Assembly: GCA_020201525.1 (NCBI GenBank) | Contig: JAIVGO010000002.1 | Span: forward strand, 1-50,105 | Origin: Actinomycetota bacterium | GTDB lineage: Bacteria; Actinomycetota; AC-67 | DNA length: 50,105 bases | Direction: 5' to 3' | Part shown: piece by piece, positions 6,953 to 13,895 of the stretch | How positions within the stretch are numbered: position 1 is the first letter of the stretch | Layout of the letters: every line of letters starts with the position of its first letter | The notes under the pieces: generated by a model | The model's database searches: none | What the model saw: only the letters and a program-made list of their open reading frames with translations | Told to the model about the DNA's origin: nothing | Made by a program: the position numbers and the translations under genes

Positions 6953-7996
6953 CTACTTCGCGCTCGACGCCGCGCGATGCTCCGCGCGTTTCTTCATCAC
7001 CGCCGCATCCTTCTCGGCCGCGCCGCGCGCGTACTTCTGCGTCATCGCGATGTCGGAATGCGCGGCCGCGTGCTTGATGTGCTCGAGCTCGGCGCCGGAC
7101 TCGGTCGCCTCGGTGATCGCGCCGGCGCGCGTGTCCATCTGGAAGACATCCTTCGGAACGCCGCACTTCACGGCGATCTCGCGCCACAGCTTGCGAAACT
7201 TCCAGGTGAGGAACGGGCGGCCGGTGTCCTCGTCGAGAATGATCGGGCCGGTGGCTGGCAGTTTGTCGCGCGTGAGCGGTTCGCCGAAGTCGCAGTAGTG
7301 TGCCTGCAACTCCTCGATCACCATCGGCATCAGCTTGAGGTCTTTCTCGACCCGCTTCTGCTTCTTCGACGTGACGTGCACGAGGATCAGGTCGGCGTTG
7401 ATCTCCTCCCACCGAAGCCCGGCAAGCCACTTGCCGAAGCGCGGGCTGACGACGTCGCTTTGATCCGGCTCGGTCAGGGGCACCCAATAGCCGATGATGT
7501 CGCCCTGGCGGAAAATGCCGTCGAACTGGAAGGCCTGCGCGCGCGCGATCGATGAACGCCCCATCGCGCGCGCGGTCGTGCGCAGCGAGATGACTTGATC
7601 GAAGGTGAGGCGCTGCGTGCGCGGCTTCGAGTTCTGAAACCGCATGCCGCTGAGGATGCCGCGCAGCTCGCGACACGCCTTGCTCTTGCGCATCGTCGCG
7701 CCGTAGGTCGCGATGGTGCGAACCAGCGCCATAAGGCCGTGCGCCATCGTGATGTGCGGATCGTTCGGGTCGTCACCGAGCCACGCGCTATGCCAGTCGT
7801 CGAGCTTGTAGCCATCGGTGTCGACGATCCGCTCGGTGCCGATGTCCCGGCGGATGCGGGCCAGCTTGTTCGCGTAGTTTCGGCGCGTCGAGAAGTAGAG
7901 CCCGCCCTTCGCGCGCGGCTTGCAGAATTTCGAGTACGGATCGGTCGTATAGAGGTCGATCAGCTCGGCATAGGTGAGGGTGGCATCATCGATCAT
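6953..7996 (-). CDS. Second tyrosine recombinase-like protein, altered HxxR box
   Basis: 347 residues with the layout of a phage integrase catalytic domain. R163 lies in FDGIFRQGDIIG, a lysine in the beta-hairpin around 211 (VTSKKQK), the second arginine box is QMDTR (R290) where the usual histidine is methionine, H313 is in AAAHSD, and the nucleophile candidate is Y322 (TQKYARG). It is embedded between recombination genes and overlaps the ATPase gene by ATGA, unlike a classical integrase beside att. It may resolve phage DNA, or be a relic recombinase with a non-integrative role. Confidence 0.8.
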   Translation of the reverse strand: MIDDATLTYAELIDLYTTDPYSKFCKPRAKGGLYFSTRRNYANKLARIRRDIGTERIVDTDGYKLDDWHSAWLGDDPNDPHITMAHGLMALVRTIATYGATMRKSKACRELRGILSGMRFQNSKPRTQRLTFDQVISLRTTARAMGRSSIARAQAFQFDGIFRQGDIIGYWVPLTEPDQSDVVSPRFGKWLAGLRWEEINADLILVHVTSKKQKRVEKDLKLMPMVIEELQAHYCDFGEPLTRDKLPATGPIILDEDTGRPFLTWKFRKLWREIAVKCGVPKDVFQMDTRAGAITEATESGAELEHIKHAAAHSDIAMTQKYARGAAEKDAAVMKKRAEHRAASSAK

Positions 7997-9045
7997 TGCG
8001 GGGCCGCCTCTGCCGTCGCGCGCTCGATTGCCTCCTTGCGGTCGTAGTAGGCATTCGAGACTTCGTTCTTCTCCTCGGTCGGCATGGCGTTGATCGTCGC
8101 CTTGTTCGTGGCCGACCAGTTCTTGCAGGCCGTCAGCGTGCCGAGCTTCTCAATCTCGCCGAGCAGCCGCGCCTTGACGGTGGCAACGCCGACCGCCTCG
8201 CCCTCATCAGGTGCGGCCTGAGAGGAGGCGGCCGGTCCCGCCGCAGTGACAGTCTGCGGCGAAGCGGTGCCGCCCTTCGCCCAGGTAGCGAGCTGGCGGC
8301 CGATGTCTTCGGAGAGCGGCGCCTGCTCGGCGAAAATGCTTTTGAACTGCGCCGGCAGTTTCATCATCATGCGCTCGCCGACATGATCCGAACGCCACGT
8401 CGGGACGCCTTCGGAACGAGGTTCGAGCATGCAATTCAGGGCCATCTCATAGACCCACTCCTCGCCGGCAATCGGCATGAAGCCCATGTCGATGATCTCG
8501 GTCTTGCCGTCGGGCTTGCGGACAGGCTTCGTCTTTTCCTTGGCGCGGAAGCAGAAGATGAAGGCGCCGTCGAGTTGCTTGATGCCCTCGATCATCTTCT
8601 GGCGGAGCGGCCCGGCCTTCGCCCAGCCGAGCATCTTCACCGCTTCGCGCTTCTTGTAGTCGTTGCCGGCGATGCGATCGACGACGGCTTCCGCGGTTTC
8701 AAGGTAGCCGCCTTCGCCGATATGCTCGTGCGTCATCGAGTCCGCGATGGTGATGCGCGCGCCCTGCTTGTTGCACCAGCGCAGCGCCTCCAGATAGTCG
8801 AGCGACCCGAACGGCGCCGCGAACGGGACGTGCTTGAATTTGAACTGGTCGGCATAGTGCAGCATCCGATTGTTCTCGGTATCGATCCCGTAGATGTCGC
8901 CGCCGAACACTTGCTGGATGCCAGTCGCGAGGCGTAGCGCGCTGTAGGTCTTGCCGCCGCCGCTCGGCGACATTATGCCGATCAGCAGCGGGACCTGCGC
9001 GCGGACAGCGGGCGACGCAGAGAAAGCTCGGGTCGGTGCGTTCAA
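7993..9045 (-). CDS. Sak4-like RecA-fold recombination ATPase
   Basis: 350 residues starting at a TTG (9045) with a clear GGGAGG upstream. Walker A SPSGGGKT is at 26-33, Walker B-like ITIADS around 98-103, and the remaining fold matches phage AAA/RecA-type single-strand annealing partners (Sak4 group). These load onto single-stranded DNA and promote homologous recombination with a phage exonuclease and SSB. The neighbouring exonuclease and recombinase support this. The C-terminal 80 residues are helical and variable. Confidence 0.85.
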   Translation of the reverse strand: MNAPTRAFSASPAVRAQVPLLIGIMSPSGGGKTYSALRLATGIQQVFGGDIYGIDTENNRMLHYADQFKFKHVPFAAPFGSLDYLEALRWCNKQGARITIADSMTHEHIGEGGYLETAEAVVDRIAGNDYKKREAVKMLGWAKAGPLRQKMIEGIKQLDGAFIFCFRAKEKTKPVRKPDGKTEIIDMGFMPIAGEEWVYEMALNCMLEPRSEGVPTWRSDHVGERMMMKLPAQFKSIFAEQAPLSEDIGRQLATWAKGGTASPQTVTAAGPAASSQAAPDEGEAVGVATVKARLLGEIEKLGTLTACKNWSATNKATINAMPTEEKNEVSNAYYDRKEAIERATAEAAPQ

Positions 9046-9046
9046 T

Positions 9047-9976
9047 CTAGCCTCCCATGAAGTGATCGGCGGGGATCACGCGCGGCGCGCGCTTGCGGCG
9101 CTCGTCGTGCTCGATCTCGCGGCCGAGCCATTGCGTCTCGCGGAAGCCAGGATACGGCGGGCAGAACGGCTCCGGCGGATAGGCCGGCCAGTTGCCGCTC
9201 GCCATGCACGCACGCCACATGCCGACCGCGTATTCTAGCTTCTTGCGGCCGAGCGTGAGCCAGTGCTCGTCGAGCTCGATCGGCAGCACCGCGTAGGGCG
9301 GCTTGTTCTCCTGCGCGATGAACCGAAACTTACGGCGCCCGGCGTTGTCACGGTCGATCACGTCTAGCCCGCGCTCGTGCATCGCGGCCTGAACATGCCA
9401 GCCGTCGCTCTCCATCTTCGGTGCGATCAGATGCGGAGCGAGTGACGCGGCCGACGTCTTGTAGTCGTAGAGGATGCGCGTCGAAGGCATCCAGTCGATC
9501 ATCGATCGGAACCACGTCTCGCCTTCCTTCCACGCGATGACGACTTCACCCCGGCCCTGCGCGAAGGCATCGGTCCAGCCGATCACGTCAAGCTGCGCGC
9601 GGGCGGCGTCAACCATCTGCAGGGCGCAGTCGTTGTGTTTCTCGAGGATCGGTTCCTTGCCGGCGGCGAGCGCGGCGGCCTTGGCAGCCTTCGCGTCCTT
9701 GCTCATCCAATTGTCGAACTTCTCGATCGCGAGCACCTTGCCGCGGCCAATCGCGTGCGCGTGCGCCGCATTCCCGATGGCCTGCGCGGCGAGATACTTT
9801 TCCGGTTCCTCGTCCTCTGACGGCGGCGAAAGGCGCGGATGCTCAAGCCGCGCATGTGCGGGCGAACGCTCGATCAGCACCTTGGCGATCGACTGCGTGA
9901 TCGACGGCTCGGGGCAAGGGTCCGCGAAATAGTCCGCGGCGCTCATCTCGGTGTAGATGCCGGGCGCGGCGATCAT
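9047..9976 (-). CDS. PD-(D/E)XK exonuclease, RecE/DUF3799-like
   Basis: 309 residues. It opens with GIYTEMSAADYFADP and PSITQS, as in the phage exonuclease VIII-like PDDEXK family. The predicted active site is E144, D161 (SMIDW) and D171/K173 (YDYKTS), and an N-terminal helix-rich part contains HPRLSPP. It would digest one strand of double-stranded DNA to feed the Sak4-like ATPase next to it. The ATG at 9976 overlaps the stop of the small membrane peptide upstream (ATGA). Confidence 0.85.
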   Translation of the reverse strand: MIAAPGIYTEMSAADYFADPCPEPSITQSIAKVLIERSPAHARLEHPRLSPPSEDEEPEKYLAAQAIGNAAHAHAIGRGKVLAIEKFDNWMSKDAKAAKAAALAAGKEPILEKHNDCALQMVDAARAQLDVIGWTDAFAQGRGEVVIAWKEGETWFRSMIDWMPSTRILYDYKTSAASLAPHLIAPKMESDGWHVQAAMHERGLDVIDRDNAGRRKFRFIAQENKPPYAVLPIELDEHWLTLGRKKLEYAVGMWRACMASGNWPAYPPEPFCPPYPGFRETQWLGREIEHDERRKRAPRVIPADHFMGG

Positions 9977-10065
9977 CGCACCACCCCGCCGGCGGTCGCG
10001 ATGACGGCGCAGATCGCGAGCGTGATCAGAGCCATATACAGCCCGTCTTTCATGGCGCGGCTCAT
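9973..10065 (-). CDS. 30-aa membrane peptide
   Basis: A tiny gene overlapping both neighbours by ATGA (start at 10065, stop at 9973). The product is MSRAMKDGLY followed by a single hydrophobic helix of about 18 residues. The double overlap argues for real coupled translation. Function unknown. It is unlikely to be a holin in this early position. Confidence 0.6.
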   Translation of the reverse strand: MSRAMKDGLYMALITLAICAVIATAGGVVR

Positions 10066-10463
10066 TCGGCGGCCTCCGCGAGTGCACCGTGGTGATCGAC
10101 CGCGATGTCGAGGGCGCGGTGCAGCTGGCGGATGCGCACCGCTCGCACATCCGGCGCCATATCCGAGAAGCACCCGAACTCCCACCGGTGCAGGTGCTGC
10201 CGGATCACCGCGGTGTTGTAGTTGTGGTCCTTGGCGGTGCGCTGCGCCTGCTGCTCGTGAGCGTCCGCGATCGCCTCGTCGATGAAGGCGCGGATGGCGG
10301 CCTGCCGAGCTGGCTGCTCGGCCTCAAAGCGCCGCCGGCGCTCGATCCGGTGCCACTGCCGCGCGTGCGCGTCGTGCTGCGGCGGGCCGAACATGGTGGC
10401 GAGCACGTCTTCGGCGGTGCCGGTGATTGCGGTGATGCCGGGTCCGCTGTGGATGCGAAGCAT
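10062..10463 (-). CDS. First gene of leftward operon, hypothetical 133 aa
   Basis: The start at 10463 (MLRIHSGPG) is set by a strong AGGAGG. The protein is rich in Arg, His and Ala with long helices (RRFEAEQPARQAAIRAFIDEAIADA). It is the first gene after the operator-controlled leftward promoter, in the position where lambdoid phages place antitermination or anti-host genes. No recognised family. Confidence 0.7.
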   Translation of the reverse strand: MLRIHSGPGITAITGTAEDVLATMFGPPQHDAHARQWHRIERRRRFEAEQPARQAAIRAFIDEAIADAHEQQAQRTAKDHNYNTAVIRQHLHRWEFGCFSDMAPDVRAVRIRQLHRALDIAVDHHGALAEAAE

Positions 10464-10484
10464 GGTGCCCTCCTGATGGAAGGC

Positions 10485-10512
10485 ACCATACACTGTTCGG
10501 TGTTTAGGTCAA
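10485..10512 (-). promoter_or_regulatory. Leftward early promoter
   Basis: On the minus strand, TTGACC (10512-10507), a 16-bp spacer and TATGGT (10490-10485) form a good sigma70-type promoter about 20 bp ahead of the first leftward gene. It is flanked and overlapped by two near-identical operators, so it is expected to be shut in the lysogen. Confidence 0.75.
10490..10503. promoter_or_regulatory. Operator (OL-like 1)
   Basis: ACACTGTTCGGTGT, the reverse complement of ACACCGAACAGTGT, covers the spacer and touches the -10 of the leftward promoter. It matches the neighbouring operator at 12 of 14 positions and 11447-11460 at 12 of 14. Likely bound by the phage repressor and/or Cro-like protein. 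Confidence 0.7.
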
Positions 10513-10525
10513 CACCCTTCGGTGT
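10512..10525. promoter_or_regulatory. Operator (OL-like 2)
   Basis: ACACCCTTCGGTGT, a perfect palindrome (ACACC, 4-bp centre, GGTGT), lies just upstream of the -35 and 22 bp from the other operator, two helical turns, which suits cooperative binding. Confidence 0.7.
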
Positions 10526-10526
10526 G

Positions 10527-10742
10527 TCAGCGACCTAATTTTTTCGCGAGGGCGGTCGCCAGGGCATCGACCGAGTAGGCGGAGAGCTCGACCTGGCAGG
10601 TCGATCGCAGGCCACAGGACTCCGGCGCGCGCGGCACGTAGATGTCCGAAACGGCGCGCCAAGTCAGGAATTGCAGAACAACTATGCAGATTAGGAGGAT
10701 CAGGGCTGCACGCGCGGCCAGCCATTTGATGAGGGCCAGCAT
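10527..10742 (-). CDS. Small membrane protein downstream of repressor
   Basis: 71 residues: a short N-terminal amphipathic start, one strong transmembrane helix (AALILLICIVVLQFLTW) and an outer part with two cysteines (CGLRSTC). It starts only 7 nt after the repressor stop, so it is probably made together with the repressor in the lysogen. Position and form suggest a lysogenic-conversion or exclusion protein, but that is inference. Confidence 0.65.
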   Translation of the reverse strand: MLALIKWLAARAALILLICIVVLQFLTWRAVSDIYVPRAPESCGLRSTCQVELSAYSVDALATALAKKLGR

Positions 10743-10748
10743 CGGGGG

Positions 10749-11375
10749 TCACCGGCGCGAGTATTTACCGACGATCCGGTGGCATCTCTGCCAGTTCTTC
10801 CGGTCGAGACTGAACTTCTTCGCAGGGTTCCATTGCTCAACGTGCCAGTGCGACGCGGTGCTCCGAATGAAACTTTTCACCGTGACGAGATGCTCGCCAT
10901 CGCCGTCGGAATAGAATGCGCATGGTTCGCCGCTCACCGGCGGAAGATGGGGATGCACCAATGCCGTCTCGCCCGGCTTGAGTTCGGGCATCATCGATTC
11001 CCCGACAATGATGATCCCGTAACCGTCCTTCACCTGTGCAAGCGGTGCCGGCCGGCGGACATAATCCACAGGGTCGTTGGAAACGACCAGGGCTCCCTCC
11101 CCACCTTCGGCGGCTCCGTATACTGGAAGGTCGCGATCGCCTACCAAAGGAACAGGCGCCGTCTCGGTTTTATTCCGGGTTGTATCTTGGCCGGGCGCGT
11201 TAGGAAATGGAAGTTCAAGCGCTTCCAAGATCGGGAGAAGGTAGCGGGAATGCTTAACGGTTCCGCTTTCGATTTTCTCGATCGTCTGTTGGTACGTGCC
11301 AACCTTCTCCGCCAGCGCCGCTTGTGACAGCCCGCGCTTTTGTCTCGTTTCGCGAATCTTTTCGCCGAGTTCCAT
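10749..11375 (-). CDS. LexA-type phage repressor (XRE HTH + S24 peptidase)
   Basis: 208 residues from the ATG at 11375. Residues 3-55 form an XRE helix-turn-helix (SQAALAEKVGTYQQTIEKIE). Residues 80-208 are an S24 peptidase domain with the self-cleavage region around YGAAEGG (87-92), nucleophile S127 (GESMMP) and general base K167 (VTVKSF). It should maintain lysogeny and cleave itself when RecA is activated by DNA damage. The -10 box lies only about 10 bp before the ATG, so the lysogenic transcript seems leaderless, as for lambda cI. Confidence 0.9.
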   Translation of the reverse strand: MELGEKIRETRQKRGLSQAALAEKVGTYQQTIEKIESGTVKHSRYLLPILEALELPFPNAPGQDTTRNKTETAPVPLVGDRDLPVYGAAEGGEGALVVSNDPVDYVRRPAPLAQVKDGYGIIIVGESMMPELKPGETALVHPHLPPVSGEPCAFYSDGDGEHLVTVKSFIRSTASHWHVEQWNPAKKFSLDRKNWQRCHRIVGKYSRR

Positions 11376-11384
11376 GCCGTCGCC

Positions 11385-11414
11385 CGCATAACCCCTAACC
11401 GTGTAACAGTCCAA
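11385..11414 (-). promoter_or_regulatory. Repressor (maintenance) promoter, probably leaderless
   Basis: Minus strand TTGGAC (11414-11409), an 18-bp spacer and TATGCG (11390-11385). The repressor ATG at 11375 is about where transcription would begin. It diverges from the Cro-side promoter and neighbours the operators at 11426-11460. Confidence 0.6.
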
Positions 11415-11425
11415 CACTTGTCACA

Positions 11426-11439
11426 CACCCGAAGGGGTT
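11426..11439. promoter_or_regulatory. Weaker operator-like palindrome in divergent control region
   Basis: CACCCGAAGGGGTT has ACCC and GGGT arms around GAAG and keeps the CCGAAGGG core of the other operators. Overall match to the best operator is only 9 of 14. It lies 21 bp from the strong site at 11447 and overlaps the -35 of the rightward promoter. Confidence 0.45.
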
Positions 11440-11466
11440 GAAATATACGCCGATCAGTGTTATGCG
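11438..11466 (+). promoter_or_regulatory. Rightward early promoter
   Basis: TTGAAA (11438-11443), a 17-bp spacer and TATGCG (11461-11466). The ATG of the Cro-like gene lies at 11473, at the predicted transcription start, with no Shine-Dalgarno, so the message would be leaderless. An operator fills the spacer. Confidence 0.7.
11447..11460. promoter_or_regulatory. Operator (OR-like)
   Basis: ACGCCGATCAGTGT matches the operator at 10490-10503 (as ACACCGAACAGTGT) at 12 of 14 positions and occupies the spacer of the rightward promoter, so binding would block it. Confidence 0.65.
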
Positions 11467-11472
11467 AGCGGA

Positions 11473-11721
11473 ATGGACGATGATCGCATCAAGCCCCTCA
11501 TCCAGAAAGCCATCGATAAACTCGGCTCGCAGGAGGCCCTTGGCCGGGCCTGCGGATGTTCTCAGAACAAAATCTGGCTCGCGAAGGACCGCGGCAAGGT
11601 CGACGCCGATCTCGCGATCCTGATCGAAGCTGCGACGGATGGTGAGGTGAAGGCGCGCGACCTTCGGCCGGACCTGCCGTGGCCGGCCTACGCATCGGCC
11701 GAAATGGCCGCCTCCGCATGA
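11473..11721 (+). CDS. YdaS/Cro-type HTH regulator
   Basis: 82 residues. The pattern AIDKLGSQEALGRACGCSQN, then a DNA-contact helix, IEAATDG and DLRPDLPW is that of the YdaS/Cro-like family of phage repressors. Divergent from the LexA-type repressor, it probably acts as the Cro-like switch. The start is leaderless by position relative to the promoter. Confidence 0.85.
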   Translation: MDDDRIKPLIQKAIDKLGSQEALGRACGCSQNKIWLAKDRGKVDADLAILIEAATDGEVKARDLRPDLPWPAYASAEMAASA

Positions 11722-11978
11722 CCGCGCCCCGCCGCAACGACGCCGCGATCATCGCGCGCTTGGCGCCGGATACCGTCTCATTTCTGCAGGTCCCGCTCAC
11801 ACCGGCGCGCGCGGCGCGTCTCGCGGACTTCACCACGCGCAAGGGCATCGATGCGCAGGCGCTCGTGCTCGATCTGCTGGACGACGTGATCTTCGATACC
11901 GCTGAAACGGATGGCCGATCAGGAACGCAGGGCGGGGCAGCCCTTCCTGACCGGCCGAACGCGCACGTCGGGGGCTGA
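11718..11978 (+). CDS. Hypothetical early protein, 86 aa
   Basis: The ATG at 11718 overlaps the Cro-like stop (ATGA). The middle (PARAARLADFTTRKGIDAQALVLDLLDDVIF) resembles ribbon-helix-helix-like or short helical phage proteins, but no family is clear. Second gene of the rightward early operon. Confidence 0.6.
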   Translation: MTAPRRNDAAIIARLAPDTVSFLQVPLTPARAARLADFTTRKGIDAQALVLDLLDDVIFDTAETDGRSGTQGGAALPDRPNAHVGG

Positions 11979-12026
11979 CATGCGCGCTGTTGGGGGAGAC
12001 TTCGTGTTGAGTGAGGGGGAAGCGTC

Positions 12027-12287
12027 ATGCACGGGAACATACCGTTCGGGGTCGCCTCGGCGACTGAAATCAACCGACAAGAATGCGTACAGCCACGCAA
12101 AATTGCGGTTCGAAATTTCACTTGGGTTGCGAAGGGGTTATGGCCCGACAAAACGGCGGCGACGCTGGCGGCTCTCGTCGGCGCTAGTCCGCGCACCGCT
12201 GAGCGGTGGGTCTCGGGCGAGATCGATCCGCCCTTCAGCGTCGTTCACCTCACAACAGGCCTGATCTTCGGGAGACATGATGACTGA
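12027..12287 (+). CDS. HTH-like early protein, 86 aa
   Basis: GGGGGAAG precedes the ATG at 12027. Residues 38-75 read TAATLAALVGASPRTAERWV and continue as a helix-turn-helix ending in IDPPFSVVHL, similar in style to transposon/phage DNA-binding adaptors. It may bind DNA in early regulation or replication. Exact family uncertain. Confidence 0.7.
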   Translation: MHGNIPFGVASATEINRQECVQPRKIAVRNFTWVAKGLWPDKTAATLAALVGASPRTAERWVSGEIDPPFSVVHLTTGLIFGRHDD

Positions 12288-12714
12288 TTTCCAGAGCATC
12301 TTCACCCCGCAGTCTGCGCCAGAATTCGAGCGCGCCAAGCTCCGGCAAGATTCACGGGACTTTGGGCAGAGATTAGCGCGCGAGCCGCGTGAGGCCCGCA
12401 CCGAGACGGTCGCCGGCGCCTGCTTTCCCGCCCTTGATTTCCGGCCGCTGGTGCCGAAGAAACCGGTCTCCGAGGCTCAGGTCGCCAGCCGCCAGGCGCG
12501 CGAGGCGCGCCGCGAGTTCACCGCGAAACTGCGCGAGCGCGAGATAGAAAAACCGGTGCCGAAGTTCGGCTGCTTCACCATCCTCGACTTGGAAGACGGC
12601 GTTTGCCGCTGGGCGGAAGGCGATGGGCCATTCCGCTTCTGCGGCAAGCCGACCGGCGACGAGAAATTGTCCTACTGCGGCGGGCATTCGCGCGTCGCTT
12701 ACCGATCAACCTAA
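12277..12714 (+). CDS. GcrA C-terminal-domain-like protein
   Basis: 145 residues (or 143 from the second ATG). The last 40 residues carry the GcrA tail signature: CRWAEGDGPFRFCG (C110 and C122) and YCGGHSRVAY (C134, H137). In Caulobacter and relatives GcrA binds sigma70 through its C-terminal domain and methylated DNA through its N-terminal domain. Here the N-terminus is a charged helical stretch without the HTH. I infer that the phage protein touches host sigma70 or competes with GcrA, but this is not shown. It overlaps the preceding gene by 11 bases. Confidence 0.75.
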   Translation: MMTDFQSIFTPQSAPEFERAKLRQDSRDFGQRLAREPREARTETVAGACFPALDFRPLVPKKPVSEAQVASRQAREARREFTAKLREREIEKPVPKFGCFTILDLEDGVCRWAEGDGPFRFCGKPTGDEKLSYCGGHSRVAYRST

Positions 12715-12847
12715 GAGCGGCGGGAGGCTTTGCTCGGGCAGCGTGTGGCTCGGGTTTCAGAAAGGCGACCTGCGGCCCGCCGTATCTAGGGCTCATCCCC
12801 GTTCAAGGTCGTCGTCGCACGCGTTTGTACCTGTTGCGTGAGTGCTG

Positions 12848-12868
12848 CCGCGGTTCACCGCGGATTTT
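12848..12868 (+). terminator. Hairpin with T-run, possible terminator/attenuator
   Basis: CCGCGG (12848-12853), loop TTCA, CCGCGG (12858-12863), then ATTTTC. It is a compact GC stem followed by four Ts, between two rightward early genes. It could stop most transcripts in the absence of antitermination. The T-run is short, so efficiency is uncertain. Confidence 0.5.
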
Positions 12869-12894
12869 CGCGTTTCACACAACAGGAGAGGGTA

Positions 12895-13530
12895 ATGGCA
12901 CGCAAGAAGAAGCAACCGACAATCGAAGACGCGATCGCCGAGAAGGACGCTGAGCAGGCGGCGACCGGGCACAACAAACCCGAGCTAACGGACGATGAGC
13001 AGCGGGCGCTGCTGTTGCAGCACAAGAAGTCCTACGAGGCCGCGCTGGCCGTGAAGAAGCAGGCCGACGCGGATTTCAAGAACGCCTGTAAGCGCGCAAA
13101 GGCCGAATGCGGAAAGGGCGCCGTGGCCGACATCAAGGATGCGATTGCGCTTGAGGCCCCTGGCGGACAGATGGAGATCGAAGCCGAGATCGCGCGCAAG
13201 CACCGCATCGCGCGGTGGATGGGCCTCCCCGTCGGCGCCGAGCCGATCATGTTCGAGATGCAGGACCGGCGGCAGGCAGTCGACATCGCTTATGACAACG
13301 GCAAGGCCGCCGGCATGTCGGGCGACGATATGCGCCCTCCGCATGATCCAAGCGTTCCGCAGTATCAGCGGTGGCTCGAGGGGTGGCACGACGGGCAGGA
13401 AATCCTGCTGTCCGCGCTCGGCAAGGTGAAGGTCGACGTGCCGAGCACGACGCCGAGCACCGAGGACGTAAGCGATCCGCCATTCGGCGCGTCGACCGAC
13501 GAAAACCCGCAGCCCGAAGCCGCCGCCTGA
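12895..13530 (+). CDS. Early protein with RMF-like segment
   Basis: 211 residues after AGGAGAGGG. Residues 45-115 are helical and charged (a faint resemblance to DUF2312/GapR-like helices). Residues 131-168 (IAYDNGKAAGMSG, MRPPHDP, WLEGWHDGQ) follow the pattern of ribosome modulation factor: aromatic-rich AY..G..AG, then W..GW. Such RMF-like tails occur in phages of rhizobia. It could bind ribosomes or DNA; neither is established. Ends in an overlap with the nuclease gene (TGATG). Confidence 0.65.
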   Translation: MARKKKQPTIEDAIAEKDAEQAATGHNKPELTDDEQRALLLQHKKSYEAALAVKKQADADFKNACKRAKAECGKGAVADIKDAIALEAPGGQMEIEAEIARKHRIARWMGLPVGAEPIMFEMQDRRQAVDIAYDNGKAAGMSGDDMRPPHDPSVPQYQRWLEGWHDGQEILLSALGKVKVDVPSTTPSTEDVSDPPFGASTDENPQPEAAA

Positions 13531-13895
13531 TGCGCCGCCGCTCTGCGAGGCCAGAGGATGCGATCCAGCGCGCCGTTTTCCAGCATCTGCGGCAACGCGG
13601 CGCGCCGAGCATGTATGCGTTCCACGTTCCGAACGGCGGCAAGCGCAAACCGATCGAGGCCGCGATCATGAAGGGACTCGGTGTGACTGCGGGCGTGCCC
13701 GACGTCGTCGCGATCAAGGACGGCAAGGTGTTCCTCATGGAGTTGAAGACCGAGGACGGCCGCCTGACCGACGCGCAAATCGCGGCTGCGCGCGACCTGA
13801 TGCGTGCCGGCGCGACGGTGGCCTGCTGCTACGGGCTCGACCAGGCACTGCGCCAAATTGAGACGTGGGGCCTTGTGCGAGGGCAGGCCGCATGA
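13530..13895 (+). CDS. VRR-NUC nuclease
   Basis: 121 residues. The VRR-NUC fold is indicated by D58 in GVPDVVAI and E71-x-K73 in FLMELKTEDG, followed by QxxA helices. Such standalone phage nucleases act on branched or structured DNA during replication and recombination. The start overlaps the previous stop (TGATG) and the end overlaps the next start (ATGA), so all are coupled. Confidence 0.85.
   Translation: MRRRSARPEDAIQRAVFQHLRQRGAPSMYAFHVPNGGKRKPIEAAIMKGLGVTAGVPDVVAIKDGKVFLMELKTEDGRLTDAQIAAARDLMRAGATVACCYGLDQALRQIETWGLVRGQAA

Noticed and set aside
6903..7676. Upstream part of the frame ending at 6414 as a fused protein
   Set aside because: This part overlaps the second recombinase in another frame and is arginine-rich; a good Shine-Dalgarno and ATG exist at 6902.
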